Under the pieces are notes generated by a model, which did not search any database, was not told the DNA's origin, and was given only the letters and a program-made list of their open reading frames with translations. Of a stretch of DNA of 37,498 nucleotides, positions 15,805 through 22,380 are shown piece by piece. Positions within the stretch are counted from its first letter, which is position 1. Each line of letters starts with the position of its first letter. The DNA comes from a virus: positions 1 to 37,498 of IMG/VR virus record IMGVR_UViG_3300038429_000797; one strand, 5' to 3'. The position numbers were made by a program, and so were the translations under genes.

Positions 15805-15960
15805 ATGAAAACCGGGTTCTCAGAAGAACAATGGTTGCCGATCAGGAGCTATGCGGATTCGGCAATCAAGTTTCAGGTGCTCGCAACAGCGCAGGCAACA
15901 CAAACCTGCTTTTCTACAATCCGCCCCGAGCGGGTCGACGGGCCTGCATGTCATAGATAG
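15805..15960 (+). CDS. Possible 51-residue protein overlapping the tape measure end
   Basis: ATG at 15805 opens a frame MKTGFSEEQWLPIRSYADSA that ends inside the antisense 3' end of the tape measure gene (47-base overlap). The first 30 residues look protein-like, but there is no good ribosome binding site and the last part is antisense to real coding sequence. It may be a truncated fourth cassette gene. A palindrome TTAAAGGGATAAATCCCT lies at its start. Confidence 0.3.
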   Translation: MKTGFSEEQWLPIRSYADSAIKFQVLATAQATQTCFSTIRPERVDGPACHR

Positions 15961-18106
15961 CGTTGACTGCGGCGGCGGCGATGCTTGGACCCTCCTGCCT
16001 GATGCTGCGCTGCACGCGGCGGTCGACGTCACTGATCGAGACGCCGCTCACATCGAAGTGAAAGTGCTGCTCGACGTGGTTGGTTGAGCCGCCACCCCCG
16101 CCAGAGAAGAGACGCTGAGTGTCTCGATTGCTGGCGATGGAACTAGTGGCGCCCACGTGCATCAGCTCCGGGCCGCGCTCGCCGGTGAGATAGAATCGGC
16201 CAGGCTGCATCAAGCCGCCGCCGGCCCGTCCGCCGCCAAAGAAAGACTTGAGGCCAGCCCAGAAGCCCCCACTATCGGCTGCGCTATCGGCTCCGGTCGA
16301 ACTGAAGAGCCCCGAGTCTCCGCCCCCGCTGAAACTTGCTCCGGCATCTCTCGTCCACATGGGGTGACTTCTCGAGCTTCCCGGCTTGGCGCCGATACCA
16401 AAGGCCTTCATAATCGAACCTTCGCCGGCCTGCAGGCTATCCTTGGCCACGCCCTTGAAGATGGTCGCGCCGGCGTTCTTCCAGTCCCCCTTGTGGTATT
16501 GCGTGGTCATCATCTTGATCAGCTCGTCGTTGACAGTATTCATCACATTGACGGCAGTTCTCGACATGATCTCGCCGACGTTGGTCCATTGATTTGCCAC
16601 ATTGCCAAGGGTTTCATGCATCTGCCCCAGCAGCGAGTTCTCTTTCTGCAGGAAGGTCAGCTCAGATTGCTTGAGCTGCATCTCGCCGCCCAGCTGCGCG
16701 GATTGATTATTCAGGCCCGCGAGCCGCGTGGCACGCTCAACCGGGGTAAGCGACTCATCGCCGGAAACGCGAGTCTTCTCCGCGCCGATATTCTCGCTTT
16801 CCTGCCGCAACCCCCTCAGCTCTTCGCGAACCTCGGCCAATTTAGCCGCACGCGCGGTGAGCGCTCCAAATTCCTGCCGGAAGCGAATCTGCTGAACAGC
16901 ATAGGCGGTACTCAGCTTCTGCTGAATCTCAGAGCCCCTCAATACTTCAGCGCTGTAAGCTTTCCAGCGTTCGCCGGTCTGGGTCAGATCTTCCTGCTGT
17001 TCCCTGAGCCGCTTTGTCTCGTCTTCCCATGTCTTTGCAAAGATTCCGCTATCGCGCTCCGCTTCAGCGCGGAGAATCTTGTCATTTTCAAGCGTCTGCC
17101 GCACAAAGTCATTGCGCGCATCGGCGTTAGGATCTTCCGCTTTGCCCTGTTTGCCGCGCCCCTGCAATTGCTTATTCAGCATGTTGTCTGTGGTGTTTGT
17201 TTGGGTCAGGTCGACGAAATGCCCCATCTGGGAAAGCTGAGCCAGATAGTCGGTAAGCAAGTCCCTGCGTCCCCCCTGGCCGGGAAGCGTAGTCTGCGTT
17301 CCGGTGGGCATAGGAAGGCCTTGCTTCGCTAGAAGCGGCATCATACCCAGCTCGGCGTTAGTGAACTCAGTCTTGAAGGTCTTCGGCAGTTCGGTTTTAA
17401 TCCAGTCAATCTCCTTCTGGATCGCAGCCTGGTAATCAGCAGGTGTCTTGGCGCCCTCAAGGGTGGTCTGTAATCCACGGGAACGCTCGGTCAGGTCCCC
17501 GGTGCCAGCGGCCCCGGTGAGGAAACTCCAGAGAGAACCGATCTCCTCGCCCTTCAGAGCCTCGGCAATCTTCTTAATGTCCGCTGAAAGATGGTCGTTA
17601 AGTTTGTCGGCGGACTCGATCGCCTCGTCAATGGCCAGCTTCAAACCATTTTGCGGCTTGCCTTGCAGTTTTGCATTCAGGTTTTCGAGTTTGTCATTGG
17701 CGACCTGAAGCTCGTCGTTCGCCATCCGCATCGGCTCAGCGATGCTACGCCAAGTGTCAGTATGCTTGCGGGCAGCTTCCTTCAGTTTCTCGCCGTACTC
17801 GTAGACTTTTTTCCCGGCCTCAAAGATGGCAACGCCGATAGCGATAACAGCAGTCGCCGCGAAAGCACTAGCCAGGAGCGGAGCCGCGCCGGGGAGGCTG
17901 GCGATGAAGCGCTGCACATGCCGAGGCAAGTGGACGCCGATCTCCTCGCCCAGCACCATGACGGTGCCTCGGGCATCGTTCATGCTGGTCTTCATGGTCT
18001 GGGCGGTGGCGCGGGTGGTTGCGGCCGCCTTATCTAACTCCGTCCGCAGCTTTACCGTGTTGCCATCGATCGAGATCAGAAGACCGGCTACAACTTCATT
18101 CGGCAT
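15914..18106 (-). CDS. Tail tape measure protein
   Basis: A 730-residue protein that sets tail length and is ejected with DNA. The N-terminus (MPNEVVAGLLISIDGNTVKL) is typical, then there are long helical/coiled-coil stretches, a hydrophobic segment about 72-100 (APLLASAFAATAVIAIGVAIF), further Gln/Lys/Glu-rich helices and a Gly-rich C-terminus (GGGRAGGGLMQPGRFYLTGERGPELMHVG) that is standard for tape measures. At the usual rise of about 0.15 nm per residue the tail would be near 110 nm. It overlaps the end of the chaperone T-frame by a few bases and is coupled to it; GAGGAG is upstream. The downstream end meets the plus-strand cassette. Confidence 0.93.
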   Translation of the reverse strand: MPNEVVAGLLISIDGNTVKLRTELDKAAATTRATAQTMKTSMNDARGTVMVLGEEIGVHLPRHVQRFIASLPGAAPLLASAFAATAVIAIGVAIFEAGKKVYEYGEKLKEAARKHTDTWRSIAEPMRMANDELQVANDKLENLNAKLQGKPQNGLKLAIDEAIESADKLNDHLSADIKKIAEALKGEEIGSLWSFLTGAAGTGDLTERSRGLQTTLEGAKTPADYQAAIQKEIDWIKTELPKTFKTEFTNAELGMMPLLAKQGLPMPTGTQTTLPGQGGRRDLLTDYLAQLSQMGHFVDLTQTNTTDNMLNKQLQGRGKQGKAEDPNADARNDFVRQTLENDKILRAEAERDSGIFAKTWEDETKRLREQQEDLTQTGERWKAYSAEVLRGSEIQQKLSTAYAVQQIRFRQEFGALTARAAKLAEVREELRGLRQESENIGAEKTRVSGDESLTPVERATRLAGLNNQSAQLGGEMQLKQSELTFLQKENSLLGQMHETLGNVANQWTNVGEIMSRTAVNVMNTVNDELIKMMTTQYHKGDWKNAGATIFKGVAKDSLQAGEGSIMKAFGIGAKPGSSRSHPMWTRDAGASFSGGGDSGLFSSTGADSAADSGGFWAGLKSFFGGGRAGGGLMQPGRFYLTGERGPELMHVGATSSIASNRDTQRLFSGGGGGSTNHVEQHFHFDVSGVSISDVDRRVQRSIRQEGPSIAAAAVNAIYDMQARRPARGGL

Positions 18107-18422
18107 CTTGCTTCTCCTCGGCTGCGGGCGCCGGGCGCATCTTCGCTACCATGCGCCAGGTGTTGCAATAGTCATTGATCTCTTCCGGCGTGGCCGGATG
18201 GTCGGTTTCGATCTTTGCCTTTGTCCCCAAGCCGAAGTCGCGCAGCGTAAGCGGCTTCTTCGGCGGCGCCATGCTGAAGTTGGCGATGTAACATGCCAGC
18301 AGTGCGGTCTGCGTGGCTTCGTCTCTCCACGCCTGCGCATGGCGCTCGTTGAGGGCGCGCAACTGGATGGGGGTCATCCACCAGAAGTCAGGCTCAGAGA
18401 GCCGGAGATCGTAGCGGGCCAT
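18096..18422 (-). CDS. Tail assembly chaperone, second frame (gpT-like part)
   Basis: A 108-residue frame (MARYDLRLSEPDFWWMTPIQL...) lying between the G-like protein and the tape measure, where siphoviruses encode the T part of the tail chaperone, usually made as a -1 frameshift product. The frame is in the -1 register relative to the upstream gene and is open back through positions 18423-18488, reading ERLTGDRWWRHHWA before the ATG. The motif DRWWRHHWAMARYDLRLSE continues naturally across the ATG, so the true product is probably the fusion. An independent start at 18422 has no ribosome binding site. Confidence 0.7.
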   Translation of the reverse strand: MARYDLRLSEPDFWWMTPIQLRALNERHAQAWRDEATQTALLACYIANFSMAPPKKPLTLRDFGLGTKAKIETDHPATPEEINDYCNTWRMVAKMRPAPAAEEKQDAE

Positions 18423-18454
18423 TGCCCAGTGATGCCGCCACCAGCGATCACCGG

Positions 18455-18811
18455 TCAGGCGCTCGGAGGGTCCGGCGCTTCCTCTCCTTCAGCAGGCTTC
18501 TCGTCTGGCAGCGAACCATAGAAGGATTCCCAGGCCAGCTTGCAGAGAGCGGGCGACGTGGTCTCGTTAAACCATGCCTCGACGGTCTCGATAGTGAGCC
18601 CGGGGTGGTGAGCGCGCAGGCCGGCGTAAAGCAGGCACATGAAGTTATAGACGGTGGGCGGAATGGTTGAAACTGCGGGATTGATGCCTGTGCCTTCTTC
18701 AAAGCCCGCGATGGCTTGAAAGTTGTAGCGCAAGGTATAGTCGACGCCGTCGATAGCGAACACGGTTTCCCGCGCGCCGGTATCAAGGACCAGCTTCTTT
18801 TTCTCTTCCAT
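18455..18811 (-). CDS. Tail assembly chaperone (gpG-like)
   Basis: A 118-residue protein starting MEEKKKLVLDTG, with the pattern ETVFAIDGVDYTLRYNFQAIAGFEEGTGINP typical of tail assembly chaperones that coat the tape measure protein before tail tube polymerisation. The start at 18811 is preferred over an upstream ATG (18865) because that frame would translate a terminator-like hairpin. A short TTGGA precedes the ATG. The last codons (GEEAPDPPSA) are the region in which a shift into the next frame could occur. Confidence 0.8.
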   Translation of the reverse strand: MEEKKKLVLDTGARETVFAIDGVDYTLRYNFQAIAGFEEGTGINPAVSTIPPTVYNFMCLLYAGLRAHHPGLTIETVEAWFNETTSPALCKLAWESFYGSLPDEKPAEGEEAPDPPSA

Positions 18812-18827
18812 GATTTTTTCCAATAGA

Positions 18828-18849
18828 AAAGCCGCCCGGAGGCGGCTTT
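18828..18849 (-). terminator. Intrinsic terminator-like hairpin inside the late operon
   Basis: On the minus strand AAAGCCGCC-TCCG-GGCGGCTTT followed by TCTATT: a 9-bp stem with a tetraloop and short T-run, just upstream of the chaperone gene. It lies between the small membrane protein gene and gpG, so it probably attenuates rather than ends transcription, lowering expression of chaperone and tape measure relative to the tail tube. Confidence 0.6.
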
Positions 18850-18879
18850 GTGAGTAACAAGGCAAAACTTAAAATGTCA

Positions 18880-19062
18880 CTAGTTTTTCCAGGCTGCATA
18901 GAACAAGCCGGCGAGGATCACCAACGCCAGATTGCCGAGAAAGACACCCAAGGCAATTTGACCGATGCCGAGCGGTTGCACGGCAGTGGCAGCCTTCGAC
19001 TTCTTTTCAATCACGCGCGGCCATGTGGCCGGTAAATCTGAAGCTATACCCAAAAAGCCCAT
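18880..19062 (-). CDS. Small single-pass membrane protein
   Basis: A 60-residue protein starting MGFLGIASDLP. The C-terminal half has one transmembrane segment (QIALGVFLGNLALVILAGLFYAAW, about 35-58) ending KN. The N-terminal part has positive charges (RVIEKKSK), suggesting N-in orientation. GGAGG lies four bases before the ATG. Position between the gp10-like protein and the tail chaperone is unusual for a membrane protein; no function is assigned. It could affect the host membrane during lysogeny or infection. Confidence 0.65.
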   Translation of the reverse strand: MGFLGIASDLPATWPRVIEKKSKAATAVQPLGIGQIALGVFLGNLALVILAGLFYAAWKN

Positions 19063-19093
19063 AACTCCTCCATGCGGCCAGTATAGCACTGCT

Positions 19094-19348
19094 TCAGGCG
19101 GCCTTGCCGACTATTTTTAAGGTTTTTTGCCAGTAGTCGGCGATGCGGTTCTCCAGTTCCACGGCGGTGGCATGTAGAGCCTTAGGCCAAACAGCATCAA
19201 ACGCGGGCCGCAGAACAGGGTAGGCAGGTACGTGACCCACAACCTGGCCGCTGCCCCCTTTACCCCTCCCCGCCTGGCCCTTCTTCTTGAAGGAATCGCT
19301 TGATACCTCTGACGTTTTTCCGGTGCGCCAATCATAATTCCAGGGCAT
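19094..19348 (-). CDS. C-terminal half of an HK97 gp10-like protein
   Basis: An 84-residue frame. Its part VPAYPVLRPAFDAVWPKALHATAVELENRI matches the conserved end of HK97 gp10-like tail/connector proteins (P-A-x-P-x-L-R-P-A). It is in the same frame as the upstream 19358-19708 gene, separated only by TAG and three codons (GGA GCC AAG). The ATG at 19348 has AGGGAG six bases upstream, part of which is made by the stop codon region itself. It may be a separately translated half, a readthrough extension, or a decayed gene. Confidence 0.65.
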   Translation of the reverse strand: MPWNYDWRTGKTSEVSSDSFKKKGQAGRGKGGSGQVVGHVPAYPVLRPAFDAVWPKALHATAVELENRIADYWQKTLKIVGKAA

Positions 19349-19357
19349 CTTGGCTCC

Positions 19358-19708
19358 CTAATCCTTCAGTTGGCCGCCCTTGACGAGCTGGTGGCCGCGC
19401 TCAAGCCAGCGCATCACATAAGCAGTTGCCGGGCCGGCGCCAACCAACCAGCAGCGGCCGTTCCTTCCGCCGGCAACGGCGCGAATGTCCGCTTTCAGCT
19501 CTCCCGGCGGAAGCGCGTTGCTTGCGCCCCCTTCAGCGAAGTCAGTACGCACAGGAGTATTCGCCATGACGCCAAGCATGAAGACCGCCGCACCAGCGCC
19601 CAGCGCCGGCTTCAGAAGCTTTTGCTGAACATCTGCCGGGAAGCGAGCGAGCAACTCCGCCATGCCTTCGAGTTCAGACGTGTCGATAGTGATCTCGCCG
19701 TAGGCCAC
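19358..19708 (-). CDS. N-terminal half of an HK97 gp10-like connector/tail protein
   Basis: A 116-residue frame from a GTG start (MAYGEITIDTSELEGMAELLARF) with GCGGAGC in a hairpin upstream; a TTG further upstream is less likely. The pattern LLKPALGAGAAVFMLGV..TPVRT and AYVMRWLERGHQLVKGG corresponds to the first two thirds of HK97 gp10-like proteins, which help join the tail to the head. It ends in an in-frame TAG at 19358-19360, after which the rest of the family continues in frame. Position between tail tube and chaperone is not strictly canonical, as gp10-like genes usually precede the tube gene. Confidence 0.7.
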   Translation of the reverse strand: MAYGEITIDTSELEGMAELLARFPADVQQKLLKPALGAGAAVFMLGVMANTPVRTDFAEGGASNALPPGELKADIRAVAGGRNGRCWLVGAGPATAYVMRWLERGHQLVKGGQLKD

Positions 19709-19709
19709 G

Positions 19710-19725
19710 GTTTTGCTCCGCAAAC
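19710..19725 (-). promoter_or_regulatory. Shine-Dalgarno hairpin before the GTG at 19708
   Basis: On the minus strand GTTTGC-GGA-GCAAAAC: a five-pair core stem with the Shine-Dalgarno in the loop. It is a slightly imperfect member of the same family and supports the GTG start. Confidence 0.5.
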
Positions 19726-19765
19726 GGTTATCAGTTTTCAGTTGTCAGCGGTCAGTTAAAGGACC

Positions 19766-19796
19766 CGAGTGGCGCTCTTTTTCAGAACGCCACTCG
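19766..19796. other. Hairpin after the tail tube gene
   Basis: CGAGTGGCG (19766-19774) and CGCCACTCG (19788-19796) form a 9-bp stem with a 13-base loop in the gap downstream of the tail tube gene. In the minus direction it is followed by GGGTCCTTTAACTG, a poor T-run. It may attenuate or protect the highly expressed tube mRNA. Confidence 0.4.
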
Positions 19797-19826
19797 CTGA
19801 CTCGCCGAACCGCCGAGAGGTTAAAG

Positions 19827-20336
19827 CTAGCTGCCTTCCGTCGCAGTGATGGGCCCGGTGATCTTGATGGTTGCGTTGAAGGGGACGGGTTTGCCGGGCT
19901 CAGCCTCGCCGAGGGCAAAGTCCGTGACCAGGCCGTTGAAGGCGTAGCTGTCGCCGCCGACGGTTTGCCCGCCCACTGTGTTGACGGGCATGACCAGCAG
20001 GAAGGGCCACGCCTGCCCAACGGTGGCCACCGGGGCGGATGTGAGCGCGGCGGCAAGGGCGATCTGGCCGGGATCGGCGCTGGCGCTCTCTCCCTCGACG
20101 GTCACTTCGCCGGGGTCGAGCAGCGTCTTCATGAATATGCGGGTGTTGGAGGGCGAGTCCAGCGTGGTGATGTCTTCGGTGCCGTACTTCGGCTTGGGCG
20201 GCGAAACCTTGAGCACCTTGGCGATGAGAGTGCCGCCGGTAACGACTCCGGAGAGAATGGTGGGCGGCGTGGCCTGGGCGGTGGCGATATAGAGCTTGGT
20301 GCCCATGCCGAGAATCGGGGCGGCGGTTTGAGACAT
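19827..20336 (-). CDS. Major tail (tube) protein
   Basis: A 169-residue protein of a size and composition expected for the tail tube subunit: small residues and beta strands throughout (GTKLYIATAQATPPTILSG, KYGTEDITTLDSPSNTRIF, PVPFNATIKITGPI). Such proteins polymerise into hexameric rings. It is placed after the tail completion gene and before gp10-like and chaperone genes. The start at 20336 has CGGAGGA in a perfect 8-bp hairpin, the strongest of the family, which is notable for a gene that should be highly expressed. Confidence 0.8.
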   Translation of the reverse strand: MSQTAAPILGMGTKLYIATAQATPPTILSGVVTGGTLIAKVLKVSPPKPKYGTEDITTLDSPSNTRIFMKTLLDPGEVTVEGESASADPGQIALAAALTSAPVATVGQAWPFLLVMPVNTVGGQTVGGDSYAFNGLVTDFALGEAEPGKPVPFNATIKITGPITATEGS

Positions 20337-20338
20337 CG

Positions 20339-20357
20339 GTTTTTCCTCCGGAAAAAC
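20339..20357 (-). promoter_or_regulatory. Shine-Dalgarno hairpin before the tail tube gene
   Basis: On the minus strand GTTTTTCC-GGA-GGAAAAAC: a perfect 8-bp stem whose loop and 3' arm hold the Shine-Dalgarno GGAGGA, two bases before the ATG at 20336. Confidence 0.6.
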
Positions 20358-20383
20358 AGGGTGAGTGTGAGTGGTGAGTGCGA

Positions 20384-20416
20384 ACCGCAGATCCTTCGCG
20401 GCGCTCAGGATGACAA
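20384..20416. repeat. Short form of the CCGCAGATCCTTCG element
   Basis: ACCGCAGATCCTTCG followed by CGGCGCTCAGGATGACAAGC, lacking the long palindromic core. It lies between the tail completion stop codon and a GAGTGTGAGTGGTGAGTG tract (20360-20380). Confidence 0.65.
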
Positions 20417-20417
20417 G

Positions 20418-20831
20418 CTAACTGGCGTAAAAATGAATCATGTAATCCGTAGTGGTGCGGTAGCAGCGGGCGTCCTGCTCGTAGAGATCGCGGGCGCTCG
20501 ATACTTCGATCCATGCGACGCGGGTTCCGTCAGGCAATGTGCCGGTAAAGCCCTCAAGCACGGCGCGGATTGCCGCCTGGGCTTGCTTGGCAGACAGGTA
20601 GGAGGCGTTCTGTAACCCTCCCGACCAGGTATCGATCTGAAGGCGAATCTGATTGAGATCGCTGGAGCCGTTGAGCAGGTAGTTGGGAACCTCGCTGATG
20701 ACCTGGTAGCTGGCGCAAGGGCAGGTTGGATCCTCGGGAACCAGGACCGGGTAGAAGCGCGCCGGATTGCCGATGACGGCCTGAACGCCTGAAGCAGCGG
20801 CGACAAGTTGAGCGATGCCGATCTCAATCAT
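20418..20831 (-). CDS. Tail completion protein (DUF3168-like)
   Basis: A 137-residue protein starting MIEIGIAQLVAAASGVQAVIG. The layout (N-terminal helix, VLVPEDPTCPCASYQVIS, RLQIDTWSGG, then AKQAQAAIRAVLEGF) is that of the DUF3168/gp17-type tail completion proteins that cap the tail before it joins the head. The order after head closure fits. The ATG at 20831 has CGGAGC upstream within an imperfect hairpin; the open frame upstream of it is repeat DNA and is excluded. Confidence 0.8.
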   Translation of the reverse strand: MIEIGIAQLVAAASGVQAVIGNPARFYPVLVPEDPTCPCASYQVISEVPNYLLNGSSDLNQIRLQIDTWSGGLQNASYLSAKQAQAAIRAVLEGFTGTLPDGTRVAWIEVSSARDLYEQDARCYRTTTDYMIHFYAS

Positions 20832-20848
20832 GGTTTTTGCTCCGGCGG

Positions 20849-20982
20849 AAACAGTGAACAGTGGACAGTGAACAGTGGTCAGTAAGAGTCCGAAAGGCAA
20901 CCGCAGATCCTTCGTCCGCCGCGGCGGACTCAGGATGACAAGCGCGAAAAACGGACCCCTGATCCCTGAAACCTGACCACTG
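20849..20982. repeat. 7-bp tracts flanking a CCGCAGATCCTTCG element
   Basis: 20849-20884 is made of units such as CAGTGAA, CAGTGGA, CAGTGGT. 20890-20943 is the full second element with TCCGCCGCGGCGGA palindrome and CAGGATGACAAGCG. 20955-20982 has ACCCCTGATCCCTGAAACCTGA in the opposite sense. The whole 154-bp gap between two genes is repeat-derived. Confidence 0.75.
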
Positions 20983-20985
20983 CTT

Positions 20986-21363
20986 TTACGCGCTCCCGTC
21001 GATCTCAACGCAGGTGAGAACAAGCTTGCGGTTGCGCTCCTGGACGTTGTCGGCAATTTGGATTTCGTAGACGTGATTCAGGTAAAAAATGCGATCGCCG
21101 ACGTTGACCACGCCATTGACAGCTGGAGCGGGAAGGCCGCGGCCAGGCCAGCGGAGAATGGCGCGGACCTGCTTTGCCGATGTGAACTCCTCGCCCTGGT
21201 AGAGCTGCTGGCCGCTGAGCTGCTGAATGCTGGCGCGGGTGGTGAGGTAGACCGGCCAGGTGTTGAGCGGCTGCCCGGAGGCGTCCTGCGAGGAGCTGCG
21301 CGCGCCGATGGCGATCTGGTGGCGCAGGCTGCCGGGGTCGATCATGTAGAACGGCATAGGCAC
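20986..21363 (-). CDS. Head closure protein (head-tail adaptor)
   Basis: A 125-residue protein of the SPP1 gp16 / HK97 head-tail adaptor type: a small beta-barrel with IDPGSLRHQIAIGAR, then WPVYLTTRASIQQLSGQQLYQGEEFTSAKQVRAILRW and a C-terminal strand pair (IFYLNHVYEIQIADNVQERNRKLVLTCVEI). It seals the connector after packaging. The GTG at 21363 has GCGGAGC nine bases upstream within a hairpin; Met3 is an alternative start with poorer spacing. Confidence 0.85.
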   Translation of the reverse strand: MPMPFYMIDPGSLRHQIAIGARSSSQDASGQPLNTWPVYLTTRASIQQLSGQQLYQGEEFTSAKQVRAILRWPGRGLPAPAVNGVVNVGDRIFYLNHVYEIQIADNVQERNRKLVLTCVEIDGSA

Positions 21364-21366
21364 AGA

Positions 21367-21383
21367 TTTTTGCTCCGCAAAAA
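21367..21383 (-). promoter_or_regulatory. Shine-Dalgarno hairpin before the head closure gene
   Basis: On the minus strand TTTTTGC-GGA-GCAAAAA, identical in stem and loop to the one at 1777-1793, nearly 20 kb away. Confidence 0.6.
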
Positions 21384-21470
21384 CAATGAACAGTGATCAG
21401 TGAACAGTGAAAAGGCTAAATGGCAACCGCAGATCCTTCGTCCGCCATGGCGGACTTAGGATGACAGGCT
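21384..21470. repeat. Composite dispersed repeat (7-bp tract plus CCGCAGATCCTTCG element)
   Basis: ACAATGAACAGTGATCAGTG units lead into GGCAACCGCAGATCCTTCG, palindromic TCCGCCATGGCGGA and TAGGATGACAGGCT. The palindrome centre differs from other copies (CATG instead of CGCG) but pairing is kept. Confidence 0.7.
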
Positions 21471-21472
21471 GG

Positions 21473-22363
21473 TTATGGTTGGTAGTAGACGCGGTTGCTG
21501 TCGAGCATGCTCTTGACACTGTAGGGCAGCTCCTTGAGGGCCGCGGCGGCAATCGGAAGGCGGTTCTCGTACCAGTGGGTAATAAGCATCAGCATGCCGC
21601 GCTGCGCGATGCCGGGGAGCGGTCTGCCGAGCCACGCCGATGCGCCAGCGGCGGCTGTGGCTGCCGAAGCGCTCAGTGCGGCGTTGCCGTTGGTGTCTAT
21701 GGAAAGAATTGTTCCGACGAGCGGAGTGGGGTTGCCGTCGACGACCGGCCCAGCGCCGGGGATGCTGAGCTGCCAGCCGACATTGTTCGCGGTGAAGACG
21801 GCGCCGGAGGTGACCGCCGCGTTGACGGCGATGGAGACCGTGACCGGGTTGCCGTAGCCGGCGAAGTAATCGACCCAGACGCTATCGGCGCGGCGCAGCA
21901 CCCAGGGCCATACCGGCGGCGGATTGCCCTCGGTAGGCGGCTGGCGAAGGATGTGCGCGGGCTCCTGCCAGGGCGAGACGTAGTAGATGCTGGGATCGAG
22001 GGTTTGCACGTTGCCGTTCTGGTCGAGATACATGATGTCGGCGACGTATTGCAGCGGCGAGCGCGAGAGCTCGAAGCGGTTGTGCGGGCGCGACTCGAAC
22101 TCGTGATGCGTGGGGATGTCGTAGATGACGTTATAGGGGATGGGCAGCCGCTGCTCCGGGAAGCCGTCAAAGTATTCACGGAATCCGCGGGTGAGAAAGG
22201 AGCGGTTGGTGTGGAGCTCGGCCGCCTCGCGCGCGGCGCGGATGAGGCCGCCGATGTACTCGTCATCATCGACGAAGGACGAATCCACCTGGCACTGGCG
22301 CTTGGCCCAGGAGAGCGGGATGGGCTCCGAAGTAGCGTGCTGTGTGATGTTGAGGCCGGCCAT
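21473..22363 (-). CDS. Head-tail connector protein with an inserted beta domain
   Basis: A 296-residue protein. The N-terminal part (IPLSWAKRQCQVDSSFVDDDEYIGGLIRAAREAAELHTNRSF) and the C-terminal part (RGMLMLITHWYENRLPI) match the phiE125 gp8 / gp6-like connector family, where helices bind below the portal. Family members of this type are usually about 180-220 residues. Here about 75 residues rich in Val, Ala, Thr and Gly (from NPVTVSIAVNAAVTSGAV to about 265) interrupt the link between DYFAGYG and the final helix, probably an extra beta-sandwich. The start at 22363 follows a perfect Shine-Dalgarno hairpin. Confidence 0.8.
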   Translation of the reverse strand: MAGLNITQHATSEPIPLSWAKRQCQVDSSFVDDDEYIGGLIRAAREAAELHTNRSFLTRGFREYFDGFPEQRLPIPYNVIYDIPTHHEFESRPHNRFELSRSPLQYVADIMYLDQNGNVQTLDPSIYYVSPWQEPAHILRQPPTEGNPPPVWPWVLRRADSVWVDYFAGYGNPVTVSIAVNAAVTSGAVFTANNVGWQLSIPGAGPVVDGNPTPLVGTILSIDTNGNAALSASAATAAAGASAWLGRPLPGIAQRGMLMLITHWYENRLPIAAAALKELPYSVKSMLDSNRVYYQP

Positions 22364-22367
22364 GGGG

Positions 22368-22380
22368 GCTCCTTTGGAGC
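22368..22380 (-). promoter_or_regulatory. Shine-Dalgarno hairpin before the connector gene
   Basis: On the minus strand GCTCC-AAA-GGAGC then CCCC and ATG. The stem sequence differs from other sites but again places AAGGAG across loop and 3' arm, so structure rather than sequence is shared. Confidence 0.55.

Noticed and set aside
16157-17332. 391-codon plus-strand open frame opposite the tape measure.
   Set aside because: Leu/Arg-rich antisense translation; the minus frame has the coiled-coil tape measure pattern.
15914-20336. Contractile (myovirus) tail.
   Set aside because: No sheath or baseplate wedge genes; the single tube gene, gp10-like, DUF3168-like and J-like proteins indicate a siphovirus-type tail.
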